From assembly GCA_963662155.1 (NCBI GenBank), contig OY759268.1, positions 3,331,501 to 3,395,500 on the forward strand: 64,000 bases of DNA, in the 5' to 3' direction. Positions 20,998 through 32,248 of the stretch are shown here, piece by piece. The notes beneath the pieces are model-generated. The model was not told the origin of the DNA and made no database searches. It saw nothing but the letters and a program-made list of their open reading frames with translations. How positions within the stretch are numbered: the stretch's first letter is position 1; every line of letters starts with the position of its first letter. The DNA comes from Lamellibrachia columna (lineage: Eukaryota > Annelida > Polychaeta > Sabellida > Siboglinidae). The translations under genes were made by a program, and so were the position numbers.

Positions 20998-21738
20998 TAA
21001 AGAGGGAGTGGGAGGGGAGAATGAGAGTGAGGGATGGGGGAGGGGAGAATAAGAGCGAGGGATGGGGGAGGGGAGAATGAGAGCGAGGGATGGGGGAGGG
21101 GAGAATGAGAGCGAGGGATGGGGGAGGGGAGAATGAGAGCGAGGGATGGGGAGGGGAGAATGAGAGCGAGGGATGGGGGGTGGAGAATGAGAGCGAGGGA
21201 TGGGGGAGGGGAGAATGAGAGCGAGGGATGGGGGAAGGGAGAATGAGAGCGAGGGATGGGGGAGGGGAGAATGAGAGTGAGGTATGGGGGAGGGGAGTGG
21301 AGAATGAGAGTGAGGGATGGGGGAGGGAGTGGAGAATGAGAGCGAGGGATGGGGGAGTGGAGAATGAGAGCGAGGGATGGGGGAGGGGAGAATGAGAGCG
21401 AGGGATGTGGGAGTGGAGAATGAGAGTGAGGGATGGGGGAGTGGAGAATGAGAGCGAGGGATGAGAGAGTGAGGGATGGGGAGTGGAGAATGAGAGTGAG
21501 GGATGGGAGTGGAGAATGAGAGTGAGGGATGGGGGAGGGGAATGGAGAATGAGAGCGAGGGATGGGGAGTGGAGAATGAGAGCGAGGGATGGGGAGAGGA
21601 GAATGAGAGCGAGGGATGGGGGAGTGTATAATGAGGGATGGGGGAGGGGAGTGGAGAATGAGAGCGAGGGATGGGGAGTGGAGAATGAGAGTGAGGGATG
21701 GGGAGTGGAGAATGAGAGCGAGGGATGGGGGAGGGGCG
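20998..21738. repeat. Purine-only ~28-bp minisatellite (GA/G-rich), ~28 units
   Basis: Unit GAGAATGAGAGCGAGGGATG plus GGGGAGGG. For 740 bp the plus strand is almost all purine with runs of 3-5 G. It can form triplex (H-DNA) or G-quadruplex structures. Leu/Ser/Pro-rich ORFs on the minus strand are artefacts. Confidence 0.95.
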
Positions 21739-22086
21739 ACAGGATCAGTGACAAGGACCATAAACATGAATTATTTCACTTTAACAAACTAAAAATTGAC
21801 TCAACTATCAAGAAACCAAGTTTTAGAAACAAAATATTCTTCATACTGATTTTAAAGTTGATGTTTCGCTGTAGCCTAAGATATTTGGTAAGAAATATTT
21901 CAGCAAATGTTCACACCCCATATTACTCACCCACATGTTTCTAGGGTTGCTAACATTTGAAAAAAGTAATGAGATTACTCGAAATTGAAACTGATAAAAC
22001 TGTTTTTGCGATAGCAGCAAATGAAGGGGGCTAATTACAGTGTGTAAAAACACCACCAGATGGCTGGGCAACAGTGGTCCACCTAC

Positions 22087-22249
22087 TTCTTTAACGTTGA
22101 TACTATCGAGGCCCCCTGGTGAGTTTTTGTCACGCAACTCATATTGAGGCTGGGAGTGCGGTGACCTTCGAACTATGCGACCCCGTCTTCCAGTCATCTC
22201 GGCAACACAGTTTGGGCCACCAAGTCTGTCGATGATGTCATCTAGAGGA
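22087..22249 (-). CDS. SBNO: SBNO exon: LGGPNCVAEMTGRRGR
   Basis: 163 nt encoding PLDDIIDRLGGPNCVAEMTG and RRGRIVRRSPHSQPQYEL onward, matching [20 protein letters not shown]. Donor GAA|GTAGGT, phase 0. The acceptor (TTTCAG) and the first ~19 coding bases are the seed of the adjacent 69-bp minisatellite, which carries ~28 further copies of this junction upstream. Only the innermost copy continues into the full exon. Confidence 0.85.
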
Positions 22250-24150
22250 CTGAAACCAAGGACACTTACAACTATAGGAGTCAATGGTACATGTCTGGTG
22301 ATGATGTCATCTAGAGGACTGGAACCAAGGACACTCACAACTACAGGAGTCAATGGTACATGTCTGGTCATGATGTCATCTAGAGGACTGGAAACAAGGA
22401 CACTCACAACTACAGGAGTCAATGGTACATGTCTGGTGATGATGTCATCTAGAGGACTGGAAACAAGGACACTCACAACTACAGGAGTCAATGGTACGTC
22501 TGGTTGTGATGTCATCTAGAGGACTGGAACCAAGGACACTCACAACTACAGGAATCAATGGTACATGTCTGGTGATGATGTCATCTAGAGGACTGAAAAC
22601 AAGGACACTCACAACTACAGGAGTCAATGGTACATGTCTGGTGATGATGTCACCTAGAGGACTGGAACCAAGGACACTCACAACTACAGGAGTCAATGGT
22701 ACATGTCTGGTGATGATGTCACCTAGAGGACTGGAACCAAGGACACTCACAACTACAGGAGTCAATGGTACATGTCTGGTGATGATGTCACCTAGAGGAC
22801 TGGAAACAAGGACACTCACAACTACAGGAGTCAATGGTACATGTCTGGTGATGATGTCACCTAGAGGACTGGAAACAAGGACACTCACAACTACAGGAGT
22901 CAATGGTACATGTCTGGTGATGATGTCATCTAGAGGACTGGAAACAAGGACACTCACAACTACAGGAGTCAATGGTACGTCTGGTTGTGATGTCATCTAG
23001 AGGACTGGAACCAAGGACACTCACAACTACAGGAATCAATGGTACATGTCTGGTGATGATGTCATCTAGAGGACTGGAAACAAGGACACTCACAACTACA
23101 GGAGTCAATGGTACGTCTGGTTGTGATGTCATCTAGAGGACTGGAACCAAGGATACTCACAACTACAGGAGTCAATGGTACATGTCTGGTGATGATGTCA
23201 CCTAGAGGACTGGAACCAAGGACACTCACAACTACAGGAGTCAATGGTACATGTCTGGTGATGATGTCACCTAGAGGACTGGAAACAAGGACACTCACAA
23301 CTACAGGAGTCAATGGTACATGTCTGGTGATGATGTCATCTAGAGGACTGGAAACAAGGACACTCACAACTACAGGAGTCAATGGTACGTCTGGTTGTGA
23401 TGTCATCTAGAGGACTGGAACCAAGGACACTCACAACTACAGGAATCAATGGTACATGTCTGGTGATGATGTCATCTAGAGGACTGAAAACAAGGACACT
23501 CACAACTACAGGAGTCAATGGTACATGTATGGTGATGATGTCATCTAGAGGACTGGAACCAAGGACACTCACAACTACAGGAGTCAATGGTACATGTCTG
23601 GTGATGATGTCACCTAGAGGACTGGAACCAAAGACACTCACAACTACAGGAGTCAATGGTACATTTCTGGTTGTGATGTCATCTAGAGGACTGGAACCAA
23701 GGACACTCACAACTACAGGAGTCAATGGTACATGTCTGGTGATGATGTCATCTAGAGGACTGGAACCAAGGACACTCACAACTACAGGAGTCAATGGTAC
23801 ATGTCTGGTGATGATGTCACCTAGAGGACTGGAACCAAGGACACTCACAACTACAGGAGTCAATGGTACATGTCTGGTGATGATGTCATCTAGAGGACTG
23901 GAACCAAGGACACTCACAACTACAGGAGTCAATGGTACATTTCTGGTTGTGATGTCATCTAGAGGACTGGAACCAAGGACACTCACAACTACAGGAGTCA
24001 ATGGTACATGTCTGGTGATGATGTCACCTAGAGGACTGGAACCAAGGACACTCACAACTACAGGAGTCAATGGTACATGTCTGGTTGTGATGTCATCTAG
24101 AGGACTGGAACCAAGGACACTCACAACTACAGGAGTCAATGGTACATTTT
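22230..24150. repeat. 69-bp minisatellite carrying an SBNO intron-exon junction, ~28 units
   Basis: Read on the minus strand, every unit contains GAGTGTCCTTGGTTCCAG followed by TCCTCTAGATGACATCATC: the 3' splice site and first ~19 coding bases of the exon at 22087-22249. Units vary at two positions (GGTTCCAG or TGTTTCCAG; CATCATC or CACATC). About every fifth unit has a 3-bp-shorter end (GGTACGTCTGGTTG). Each unit also holds GTGAGT. Confidence 0.95.
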
Positions 24151-24468
24151 TGGTAATGTATGTACTTTCACTTTCATATATGATGAATGGTTTACACATA
24201 TGGTATATACACTGTAATGTACATATAAAGACAATGATTTACAGATAAGCACAATGATTTATCGATAAGGATAAGCACAATGATTTATAGATGTCACATA
24301 ATTTCTCAGGGAAAAAAGGGTATTCTATAATGCAACTGGTTCATTTAAGCAGCATATTTTAATGTAACGGGAACAGGGAATGATTCTGTCTCAGCCAATA
24401 TATTTGATTCTACTAAACGGCTGATTCTGTTAGCAGTGATTCTATTAAACAGAGTTCCCTGTATTTAC

Positions 24469-24554
24469 CTGTTGGGCAGCTCAATGCGGCTGGCAAAACT
24501 GAGCAGCAACTGTTTCGCTGTACAGCACCAGTCGTCTATCGGTTGTGCCACATT
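24469..24554 (-). CDS. SBNO: SBNO exon: CCTAKQLLLSFASRIELPN
   Basis: 86 nt encoding NVAQPIDDWCCTAKQLLLSF and ASRIELPN. It corresponds to the helical stretch before [11 protein letters not shown] in SBNO. Donor AG|GTAAAT leaves two bases that join the next exon as Ser. Confidence 0.75.
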
Positions 24555-24941
24555 CTGAAGCAGTTCCGCAGCAAGAAATCAGCCCCGCAGAAAACAGACT
24601 AATGTGTGATCATTGAACAACATATTTTGTTGGAGGTGGGATTAAAGAAAGAAAAACACAATTTTAGAACACCCTGTGACAATGTCTTTCATCAATGAAA
24701 ATAGTATTCAAAATAATTTTTTATTTTAAACTTACTAACAAACCTTGATAGGCATTTTCTATAAAAAGGGAGCACCTCAAATATATCATGCACCTAGCAT
24801 TACCACAAGAACCTGAGCTTTGTATGTGTTTATTGAAGACAAGACTTTAGAAACAATTATATTGATGTGACACTTTGACTAGACAGCAGGCTTGAGAGGT
24901 GGTTTCGAGAAAGGATCACCTGAAATCTGTCATGTAGTTAC

Positions 24942-25064
24942 CTGATTTTCATTGGTCACTGGAAAGCTCTGGTCGATGAATCTAGTGAGAATCTCACGGC
25001 AAAGCGAGACAAACCCTACCAGTGGCGCCACCTTGCATTTGTTCAACTCACTATCCATGCTAGC
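24942..25064 (-). CDS. SBNO: SBNO exon: FVSLCREILTRFI segment
   Basis: 41 codons, ASMDSELNKCKVAPLVGFVS then LCREILTRFIDQSFPVTNE, matching the family [20 protein letters not shown]. Acceptor CAACAG, donor CAG|GTAACT, phase 0 on both sides. Confidence 0.75.
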
Positions 25065-25258
25065 CTGTTGATAGAAACATGGAAATTCATCGGTTAATTA
25101 AACAACATCACAACACTGAATTTATTAATACTGAAAACACATCTCAGTTGATTAATCATAGTATCCATACAAAACGTGTCACTATCATGATCTTTCATAT
25201 ACAAAACACACGATTTGGAAATGTATAAAACCAATAAATTATCACTTGAAGGTGGAAT

Positions 25259-26053
25259 ACGGTCGAACCTCGCTACTAAGGTCACCCACAGGACTGGGCC
25301 AAAGTGACCTTAATCACAAGATGACCTTAATATAGACACTGATGCATCATGGGAACTGGGGACATTACTATACAGATGCATGTCATTTAACAGCAAGGGT
25401 ACAGTTTTGTACTTGCTTTTCCAAAGATATGTTAAGTACAGTGTGCTCAAGGTGAAATATGATTTTATAAAATCAAGTAATTTATTTATGTAGGTCCCCA
25501 CACTTTCTTTATTCTGTATTGGTTAATTTGGCGCCATTGTATTAACATCTGACTACTCAAAGAATTCATTGGCAATCATCTGCCAATTAAACAGCTTTAG
25601 TTTGACCGAGCTCTTCAGTCACTGAACAAACAATCAGGCGCCAAGTGGATGGCACCCTATTATCCCACGAAACATGGCAACGACCAAACAACCAGGAGAC
25701 TTTGAGAACTGATGCGACCATTCCTTATTCACTGGAATTTTATTGTTTTCCTAAGCATGTTGGTCACTTTGTAAACAGACCAAGTGTGAGGCTTCGTATT
25801 GCTTGGCGTCCACTTTGATGGACAGACGGGTGGCTGGCCGGCTGCGTAGCTGCTCGGTCATGACTGACCATAATGGCAGGGGAATCTGGCAATTTTGCAC
25901 TGTATTACCGATCGTATTCCTGATAAACGAGTTGACCATATTAGCAGGACTAATGTCCTATACTTTACTATGGAAATCATTTGGAACTGAGAGTGGCCGT
26001 AATCACCATGTGACCGTACCATTGAAGTGCCCGTAAACCAAGGTTTGACCGTA
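25259..26053. mobile_element. Tc1/mariner-like non-autonomous element
   Basis: 795 bp between TIRs TACGGTCGAACCTCG and TACGGTCAAACCTTG (inverted). The inner parts of both ends are also partly alike (AAGGTCAC and CGGTCACATGG words). TA at both tips. No transposase ORF; the longest open frame is ~77 codons with no DDE motif. Confidence 0.7.
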
Positions 26054-26317
26054 TGTTTTTTTACTGGATAATTTAATCAAGTTTCCATTTTCTACATTTT
26101 CTGAGAGTAAGCATGCTACAGCAATAAATGATAAACATAAAGTATAATAATGTTAATTCAGGTGTATCCTAACATCAAAAACGTACAAGAATTTGGGAAT
26201 TTTAATAATACATAATCCCCATTTGTCGAAGTATCAGTTAACAAATAAAAACCTTTGTACATTCACTTTAAAAAGGTACACATTTTGTGCAGTGTCCATC
26301 AGTATGACATGACCCAC

Positions 26318-26411
26318 CTCCCCAGTGGTCTGTAGGCCAATGACCACGCAGTGACCACTGTCCAGAACAGTCTTTGCTTCAGCCACAATAGCCGGAACTT
26401 TCATGCCAAGG
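26318..26411 (-). CDS. SBNO: SBNO exon: VVIGLQTTGE, start of the C-terminal helicase half
   Basis: 94 nt encoding LGMKVPAIVAEAKTVLDSG and HCVVIGLQTTGE, matching [20 protein letters not shown]. Acceptor CATCAG, donor GAG|GTGGGT. It completes the split Cys codon from the preceding exon (TG|C). Confidence 0.85.
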
Positions 26412-26552
26412 CTGATGACGTGGAACACAAATGGGTTTGATATCAAATGGTACACTGGCAAATTGCATCGCAAATTACTTTAACAGCATGATAGAGCTCA
26501 CGGCACTTTACAGAGAGAATTTGTTTCTAATATCATAGATGAAATTATATTA

Positions 26553-26852
26553 TACCATATTCCACTTAATAAACATAGTGTGCTTAAAAAAAATGGGCCA
26601 CAGAAAATGTCAAGGAATCTGTTCTTATAAGAGTACACCAATTTTTTTCTCTGGACAATAAGAACTGTTTAACACTTAGTGGTGTCATTTGACTAATGTA
26701 GAACAATTGAAAAGTGGTGCCAACTGTTTAACACCAGATGGCGACACCTTTCAGTTGTTCCACACAAGTCAAATTACAATAATTATGGATCCTGCTGATT
26801 AAAAATGGGGTGTATGCTAATTAGGGCATGTATGTATAAGTCGAATAGGGTA
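26553..26852. mobile_element. TA-flanked MITE, copy 2 (inverted relative to copy 1)
   Basis: 300 bp with TIRs TACCATATTCCACTTAATAA and TACCCTATTCGACTTA, homologous in reverse orientation to 15547-15859 across the whole body (AAACAGTTGGCACCACTTTT core). Confidence 0.65.
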
Positions 26853-26867
26853 TTTTGTCTTAAAATA

Positions 26868-27165
26868 ATTAAGATGGGTATGTGAATATAATCAAGAACC
26901 ATATGTTTAAGAAAATAATTAAGATGGGCATGTGAATATAATCAATAACCATATGTTTAATAAAATAATTAAGATGGGCATGTGAATATAATCAAGAACC
27001 ATATGTTTAATAAAATAATTAAGATGGGCATGTGAATATAATCAAGAACCATATGTTTAATAAAATAATTAAGATGGGCATGTGAATATAATCAATAACC
27101 ATATGTTTAATAAAATAATTAAGATGGGCATGTGAATATAATCAAGAACCATATGTTTAATAAAA
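26868..27165. repeat. ~50-bp minisatellite, six units
   Basis: Unit AAAATAATTAAGATGGGCAT plus GTGAATATAATCAAGAACCA and TATGTTTAAT. Near-perfect copies. Confidence 0.95.
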
Positions 27166-27286
27166 CAGCAGCACACCACATGTAACATTGCAGAATAAAA
27201 CAAGTTGCATTGAATATAAAACAAACAACAAATAAACGAAGATAAATGTAAACAACAAGTTACTTTAAAGTGTTGCTGCAGTGAAT

Positions 27287-27414
27287 CAGATATACAACGC
27301 AGTCAAATACACGACACAAAGGGATGACGTACCAGAGTTGCTTGAAGAATTACATATACAACGCAGTCAAATACACGACACAAAGGGATGACGTACCAGA
27401 GTTGCTTGAAGAAT
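27287..27414. repeat. 64-bp tandem duplication over an SBNO exon end and donor
   Basis: Two copies of ATACAACGCAGTCAAATACA through GACGTACCAGAGTTGCTTGA. The second copy is the true exon end with donor TG|GTACGT at 27397; the first repeats the last ~20 coding bases and donor 64 bp downstream on the gene strand. Confidence 0.9.
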
Positions 27415-27507
27415 CGCTGATGAGCTGACCAGAAGTTAGACCAGATTCGGTTGTTGGATGAACTCGTCCGCTCAACCGCGACACTGAGCGATCGCAGTAG
27501 CTCACCC
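27397..27507 (-). CDS. SBNO: SBNO exon: WSAHQRFFK motif
   Basis: 111 nt encoding ELLRSLSVAVERTSSSNNR and IWSNFWSAHQRFFKQL. FWSAHQRFFK is a near-invariant SBNO block. Acceptor GACAG, donor TG|GTACGT, phase 2 out, matching the next exon. The 3' end of this exon with its donor is tandemly duplicated (64-bp unit). Confidence 0.8.
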
Positions 27508-27609
27508 CTGTCACATTGTCAATAATTCATGACACACATTTTACATTTTGTAGACCTAAAGCTGCCTCAGCAGTTTGATTTCTTGCTCATCTCATATTAG
27601 ACTAATTTT

Positions 27610-27810
27610 GCCAACAAAGTGAACCCATCTAGTATTGATTACAATGTGAACCTGTCTAGTATTGATTACAATATAAACCTGTCTAGTACTAATTACAATA
27701 TGAACCTGCCTAGTATTGATTACAATATGAACCCATTTAGTATTGATTACAATAAGAACCTGGCTAGCATTGATTACAATATGAACCTGTCTAGTATTGA
27801 TTACAGTATG
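27610..27810. repeat. 27-bp minisatellite, ~8 units
   Basis: Unit GAACCTGTCTAGTATTGATT plus ACAATAT; open on both strands, intronic. Confidence 0.9.
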
Positions 27811-27813
27811 CAA

Positions 27814-27857
27814 CAAAAGTTAACAACTCATTTGTGCAAATGAGTTGTTAACTTTTG
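27814..27857. repeat. Perfect 21-bp palindrome with 2-nt loop
   Basis: CAAAAGTTAACAACTCATTTG, then TG, then its exact reverse complement. It directly follows the 27-bp array. Confidence 0.95.
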
Positions 27858-27859
27858 AC

Positions 27860-28540
27860 AACATCATCAGACAAATGAATTTTGGTTTGGAAGTACCAAA
27901 ATTCTACAAAAAAAAGACAAAAGTGGCTGTCTAGCCCACTTCTATCCCATAATATTGACACTTGCAAGTTACCTGATCTGACGATCAAAGTCAATTGTTT
28001 AAATGACTTCAACAAAAGAGCTCTTTTATTGCATCAACTGTGGATATTAGTTAACTTATTCCTACATTACATTAACATCAACAAACCTGATTCACAATGA
28101 ACTACGTGAAGTGCACAAGCAGAGTTTTTAAACCATAAATAGCCTTGTCTTCAGGAAAGTTTCTAAGGAGAAAGGTTTTACGTAGCCACTTCAATGTAAG
28201 AACTCGGGAAATTCAACATGTACAAATTTATTTTAGAAACACTAATAAGAATCCACAACACTCAGGCAAAACTCGGATCACATTTTTAACACTCTTGACG
28301 TTCATGATAGTTTCTAGTAAAAAAATGGTTTCTCTAAGATATTTATTTTTAGTTGGTAAAATAACAGTTACCAGAGATGTGCAGCAGAATCATACATCGT
28401 TTTCTGGCTTTTATCAAGGCGAATCTCCATATTCACAAACTGTCACCATGGAAACAACAAAACAGACAAATAAACTGTATTCAAACTGTACTGCTGAGAA
28501 ATTGTAAGTCAAACATTCAATAAAAAGGTTAAGGTAAGAT
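27860..28540. other. Intron sequence, no feature found
   Basis: AT-rich DNA. I searched it for the missing SBNO FKIEEV segment on the minus strand and did not find it. The plus-strand 120-codon open frame at 28145-28507 has no recognisable domain. Confidence 0.4.
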
Positions 28541-28544
28541 CATA

Positions 28545-28890
28545 TAAAGCACACTTCACCTTCTGTATAAAGCACACTTCACCCCCTGGCAGACCTGTGA
28601 CACGTCACCCCCTGGCAGACCTGTAACACTTCACCCCCTGGCAGACCTGTAACACTTCACCCCCTGGCAGACCTGTAACACCTCAACCCCTGGCAAACCT
28701 GTAACACTTCACCCCCTGGCATACCTGTAACACTTCACCCCCTGGCAGACCTGTAACACTTCACCCCCTGGCAGACCTGTAACACTTCACCCCCTGGCAG
28801 ACCTGTAACACTTCACCCCCTGGCAGACCTGTAACACCACTTTGACCTCTCTGGAAGCATTCAGCCATGCAAAAATCATTACTCATACAT
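28545..28890 (-). repeat. VNTR-SINE copy 2: 26-bp minisatellite with head and degenerate tail
   Basis: About ten units of TTACAGGTCTGCCAGGGGGT plus GAAGTG (minus strand). On the 5' side is a head ATGGCTGAATGCTTCCAGAG ending TGGTGTT, shared with copy 3. The tail side is reduced to AAGTGTGCTTTATA. Confidence 0.65.
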
Positions 28891-29020
28891 TTAAATCCAC
28901 CACTGTCTGAGTTAACTACGGCAAAGTGGAGAGAACGAAATCGCCAAGTTTAAAAAAATACTAGGTCTACTTTGGCGAAATAAAATTAAGACCTTTTAAA
29001 GACCTTTCTTTACCATTTAA

Positions 29021-29645
29021 CCCATTAGACCCCACAACGGCCGCGGTCGGCCGCTCTGTGCAGTCTTGGAATGGCCGCCGCCAGCCGCATACAGGACCCT
29101 CTATTAAAAAAAATTCTGGCGAATAACTACTGAACTAAACGCTACCAAATTTTGACACACCCTAGCGGATATTTTGCAACAACAACAGCTCGTTATGTGC
29201 ATGTGTTGCCCTTTCGGAAAACTTGATTTTCATCGGTTTTGCTATCTCGAAAATTTTTATTAACGTGAAAAATAACCGTCAGAATTTGATGTTTTCAGTG
29301 GTGCAAAGCTAACACATATAGCTACATTTTCTTCGCTGAGTTGCATAGGGTTATAGCATGGGATCATTGTCAAATGTCAGTCGCAACTTTCAAAGTTTTA
29401 ACAAATGTACTATTTTGTCTTTGCAAATTGTGATCAAATGTCAACATTTTATTAATATATCCTATTTCTTTGTATACATGCATGTGGAGAAATTACTACT
29501 GTTCAAAAATAAACACAACTTGGAATTGTCAATATTGAATAGTTTTTTCTAGATTTTTAAACACAAGGAGGTAAAATCACTCGAAATTTGCCAGAAACCT
29601 GGGAACAGGGGAACATGTTTTAATAAAATCCTGGGGCCTAATGGG
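29021..29645. mobile_element. piggyBac-type MITE
   Basis: 625 bp bounded by TTAA on both sides (29017-29020 and 29646-29649). TIRs are CCCATTAGACCCCA and CCCATTAGGCCCCA. TTAA targets with CCC tips are diagnostic of piggyBac. Non-coding. The same terminal word begins the piggyBac-like relic at 39067. Confidence 0.85.
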
Positions 29646-29690
29646 TTAAAGACGTTTTCGTGATGGACATGCCAATATCACTGTACCCAC

Positions 29691-29770
29691 CTCCGCCTGC
29701 TGAAAACTGAGTCCACGTGACACGTACATCCCGGATGATTTCATCTCCATCGCCAACATCTCCGCTACAC
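29691..29770 (-). CDS. SBNO: SBNO exon: MEMKSSGMYVSRGLSF segment
   Basis: 80 nt encoding VAEMLAMEMKSSGMYVSRGL then SFQQAE, matching VGAMEIVAMDMKLRGMYIA and RQLSFTG of SBNO. Acceptor ATGCAG, donor GAG|GTGGGT. It needs one base from the previous exon, which the upstream exon (phase 0) cannot supply, so an exon is missing upstream. Confidence 0.8.
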
Positions 29771-29914
29771 CTGCATAGACAACACTTCAGCTAAACCTCC
29801 CTGTTCAATTGATTCTGATGTTCAAATCTGTGGTGTGTGAATAGTTTAAGTGACATGTGCACAGTCGGTTTCAATTCATCGTAGGAAATGATTTGTGAAA
29901 GTGTGAATGGCCTC

Positions 29915-31110
29915 ATTTTAGTATATAGAGCCAGACTATGTTTTAGTATATAGAGCCATACTATGTCGGAACATATTTTAGAATATAGAACCTGAATATG
30001 TTTTTGTATATAGAGCCAGAATATGCTTTAGTATATAGAGCAGGACTATGTTTTAGTATAAAGAGCCAGACTATGTTTTATTATATACAGCCAGAATATG
30101 TTTTAGTATTTAGAGCCAGATTATGTTTTAGTATATAGAGCTGGACTATGTTTTAGTATATAGAGCTGGACTGTTTTAGCATACATAGCCGGAATGTTTT
30201 ATTATATAGATCCGAATTATGTTTTAGAGCCAGAATATGTTTTGGTATATAGAGCCGGAATGTGTTTTAGTATATAGAGCCGGACTATGTTTTAGTATAT
30301 AGAGCCGGAATATTTTAGTATATAGAACCGGAATGTTTTAGTATATAGAGCCAGACTATGGTTTAGCATACAGAGCCAGACTGTTTTAGCGTACAGAGCC
30401 AGAATGTGTTTTAGCATATAGAGCAGGAATGTTTTAGTATGTAGAGCCGGACTATTGTTTAGTATACAGAGCTGGACTATGTTTTAGTATACAGAGCTGG
30501 ACTATGTTTTAGTATACAGAGCTGGACTATATTTTAGTATATATAGCCAGACAATGTTTTAGTATTTAGAGCCAGACAATGTTTTAACATACAGAGTCGG
30601 ACTATGTTTTAGTATTTAGAGCCGGACTATGTTTTAGCATATAGAGCCGGACTGTGCTTTAGTATACAGAGCTGGACTATGTTTTAGAATATATAGCCAG
30701 ACAATGTTTTAGTATTTAGTATACAGAGCTGAACTATGTTTTAGTATTTAGAGCCGGACTATGTTTTAGCATATAGAGCCAGACTGTGCTTTAGTATACA
30801 GAGCTGGACTATGTTTTAGAATATATAGCCAGACAATGTTTTAGTATTTAGTATACAGAGCTGGACTATGTTTTAGTATACAGAGCTGGACTATATTTTA
30901 GTATATATAGCCAGACAATGTTTTAGTATTTAGAGCCAGACAATGTTTTAACATACAGAGCCGGACTATGTTTTAGTATTTTGAGCCGGACTATGTTTTA
31001 GCATATAGAGCCGGACTGTGCTTTAGTATACAGAGCCGGACTATGTTTTAGAATATAGAGCCGGACTGTTTTAGCATACAGAGCCGGAATATGTTTTAGC
31101 ATATAGAGCC
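29915..31110. repeat. 25-bp minisatellite, ~48 units
   Basis: Unit TTTTAGTATATAGAGCCGGA plus CTATG, with many variants and higher-order repeats. It occupies the SBNO intron where the YMNRLG exon should be. Confidence 0.95.
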
Positions 31111-31151
31111 TGATATTGATAAATGATGTGTCTCGTGTTGCTACAACGCAC

Positions 31152-31215
31152 CATGTTCTTGACATCAGTGACGCCGGTGGCACTGCAGTAAACTACCCTT
31201 GCGTTGGGGAGCATT
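31152..31215 (-). CDS. SBNO: SBNO exon: helicase motif III (SATG)
   Basis: Encodes MLPNARVVYCSATGVTDVKNM, matching [20 protein letters not shown] of SBNO proteins. SAT is the motif III signature. Acceptor TTTCAG; donor ATG|GTGCGT in phase 0. The family continues with YMNRLGIWG, which is absent; the intron is instead filled by a 1.2-kb 25-bp minisatellite. Confidence 0.8.
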
Positions 31216-31219
31216 CTGA

Positions 31220-31360
31220 AAACAAGAACAACAAATTTGTACAAAAAATATTTTGTTGTTGGATCTGAAAAAACAAACACGAGATATTGTACAAAATATA
31301 TTGTTCTTGGTTCTGAAAACACAAAGAGCAAATATTGTACAAAATATATTTACTAGTTAC
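31220..31360. repeat. ~55-bp repeat, 2-3 diverged units
   Basis: Units share ATATTGTACAAAATATATT and TGGTTCTGAAAACA words, just upstream of the SATG exon. Confidence 0.6.
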
Positions 31361-31489
31361 TAGTTGTTCTAAAAAAAAAACACAAACAACAAATATGTTG
31401 ATATATTAATTGTTCAGTGGTTGTTTTTACCCTAGTTGGATTGTGTTATTAAATGTGTTATTAAATGAATATGTAACAACCAGCAAAAT

Positions 31490-32005
31490 GGTTGTGATCA
31501 TATCATAACAAATGTTGTGATCATATCATAACAAATGTTGTGATCATATCATAACAAATGTTGTGAGCAGATCATAACAAATGTTGTGAGAATATCATAA
31601 CAAATGTTGTGAGTATATCATAACAAATGTTGTGATCATATCATAACAACTGTTGTGAGAATATCATAACAAATGTTGTGAGTATATCATAACAAATGTT
31701 GTGATCATATCATAACAAATGTTGTGAGCAGATCATAACAAATGTTGTGAGAATATCATAACAAATGTTGTGAGTATATCATAACAAATGTTGTGATCAT
31801 ATCATAACAACTGTTGTGAGCAGATCATAACAAATGTTGTGAGAATATCATAACAAATGTTGTGAGCATATCATAACAAATGTTGTGAGCATATAATAAC
31901 AAATGTTGTGATCATATCATAACAAATATTGTGAGCATATCATAATAAATATTGTGAGCATATCATAACAAATGTTGTGAGCATATCATAACAAATGTTA
32001 TCCCA
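31490..32005. repeat. 23-bp minisatellite, ~22 units
   Basis: Unit AACAAATGTTGTGATCATAT plus CAT, with GAGCAG/GAGAAT/GAGTAT variants arranged in a repeated order, so blocks of several units were duplicated together. Confidence 0.95.
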
Positions 32006-32248
32006 AAGAGCAAATAATTTGAAAAAAAGTAATCATGTTGCGACATTAAATTACAGTGTTTTGTTTCTAATTTGCAAGTATTCACCAATACCATTTAAAA
32101 TAAATGTAAATAAAAATTAAATAGTTAATAAAACAATGCACCACATAAATGTAATTGTTCATCAGACAAAGATGGAAACATGGCATATTATAAAATACTA
32201 AAATATTTGTGCACTGTTTAATTTTAAGGAGCTACGAATAGTTATGAA

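Noticed and set aside
20870..21767. Leu/Ser/Pro-rich ORFs of 270-294 codons on the minus strand
   Set aside because: Direct translation of the purine minisatellite; no unique domain.
22175..24248. Plus-strand ORFs of MMSSRGLEPRTLTTTGVNGT repeats
   Set aside because: The 69-bp unit is 23 codons and open by chance. The informative strand is the minus strand, where the units carry the SBNO splice junction.
31490..32005. CRISPR-like array of short direct repeats
   Set aside because: Units are contiguous with no unique spacers, and the context is eukaryotic. The same applies to all other arrays in the window.
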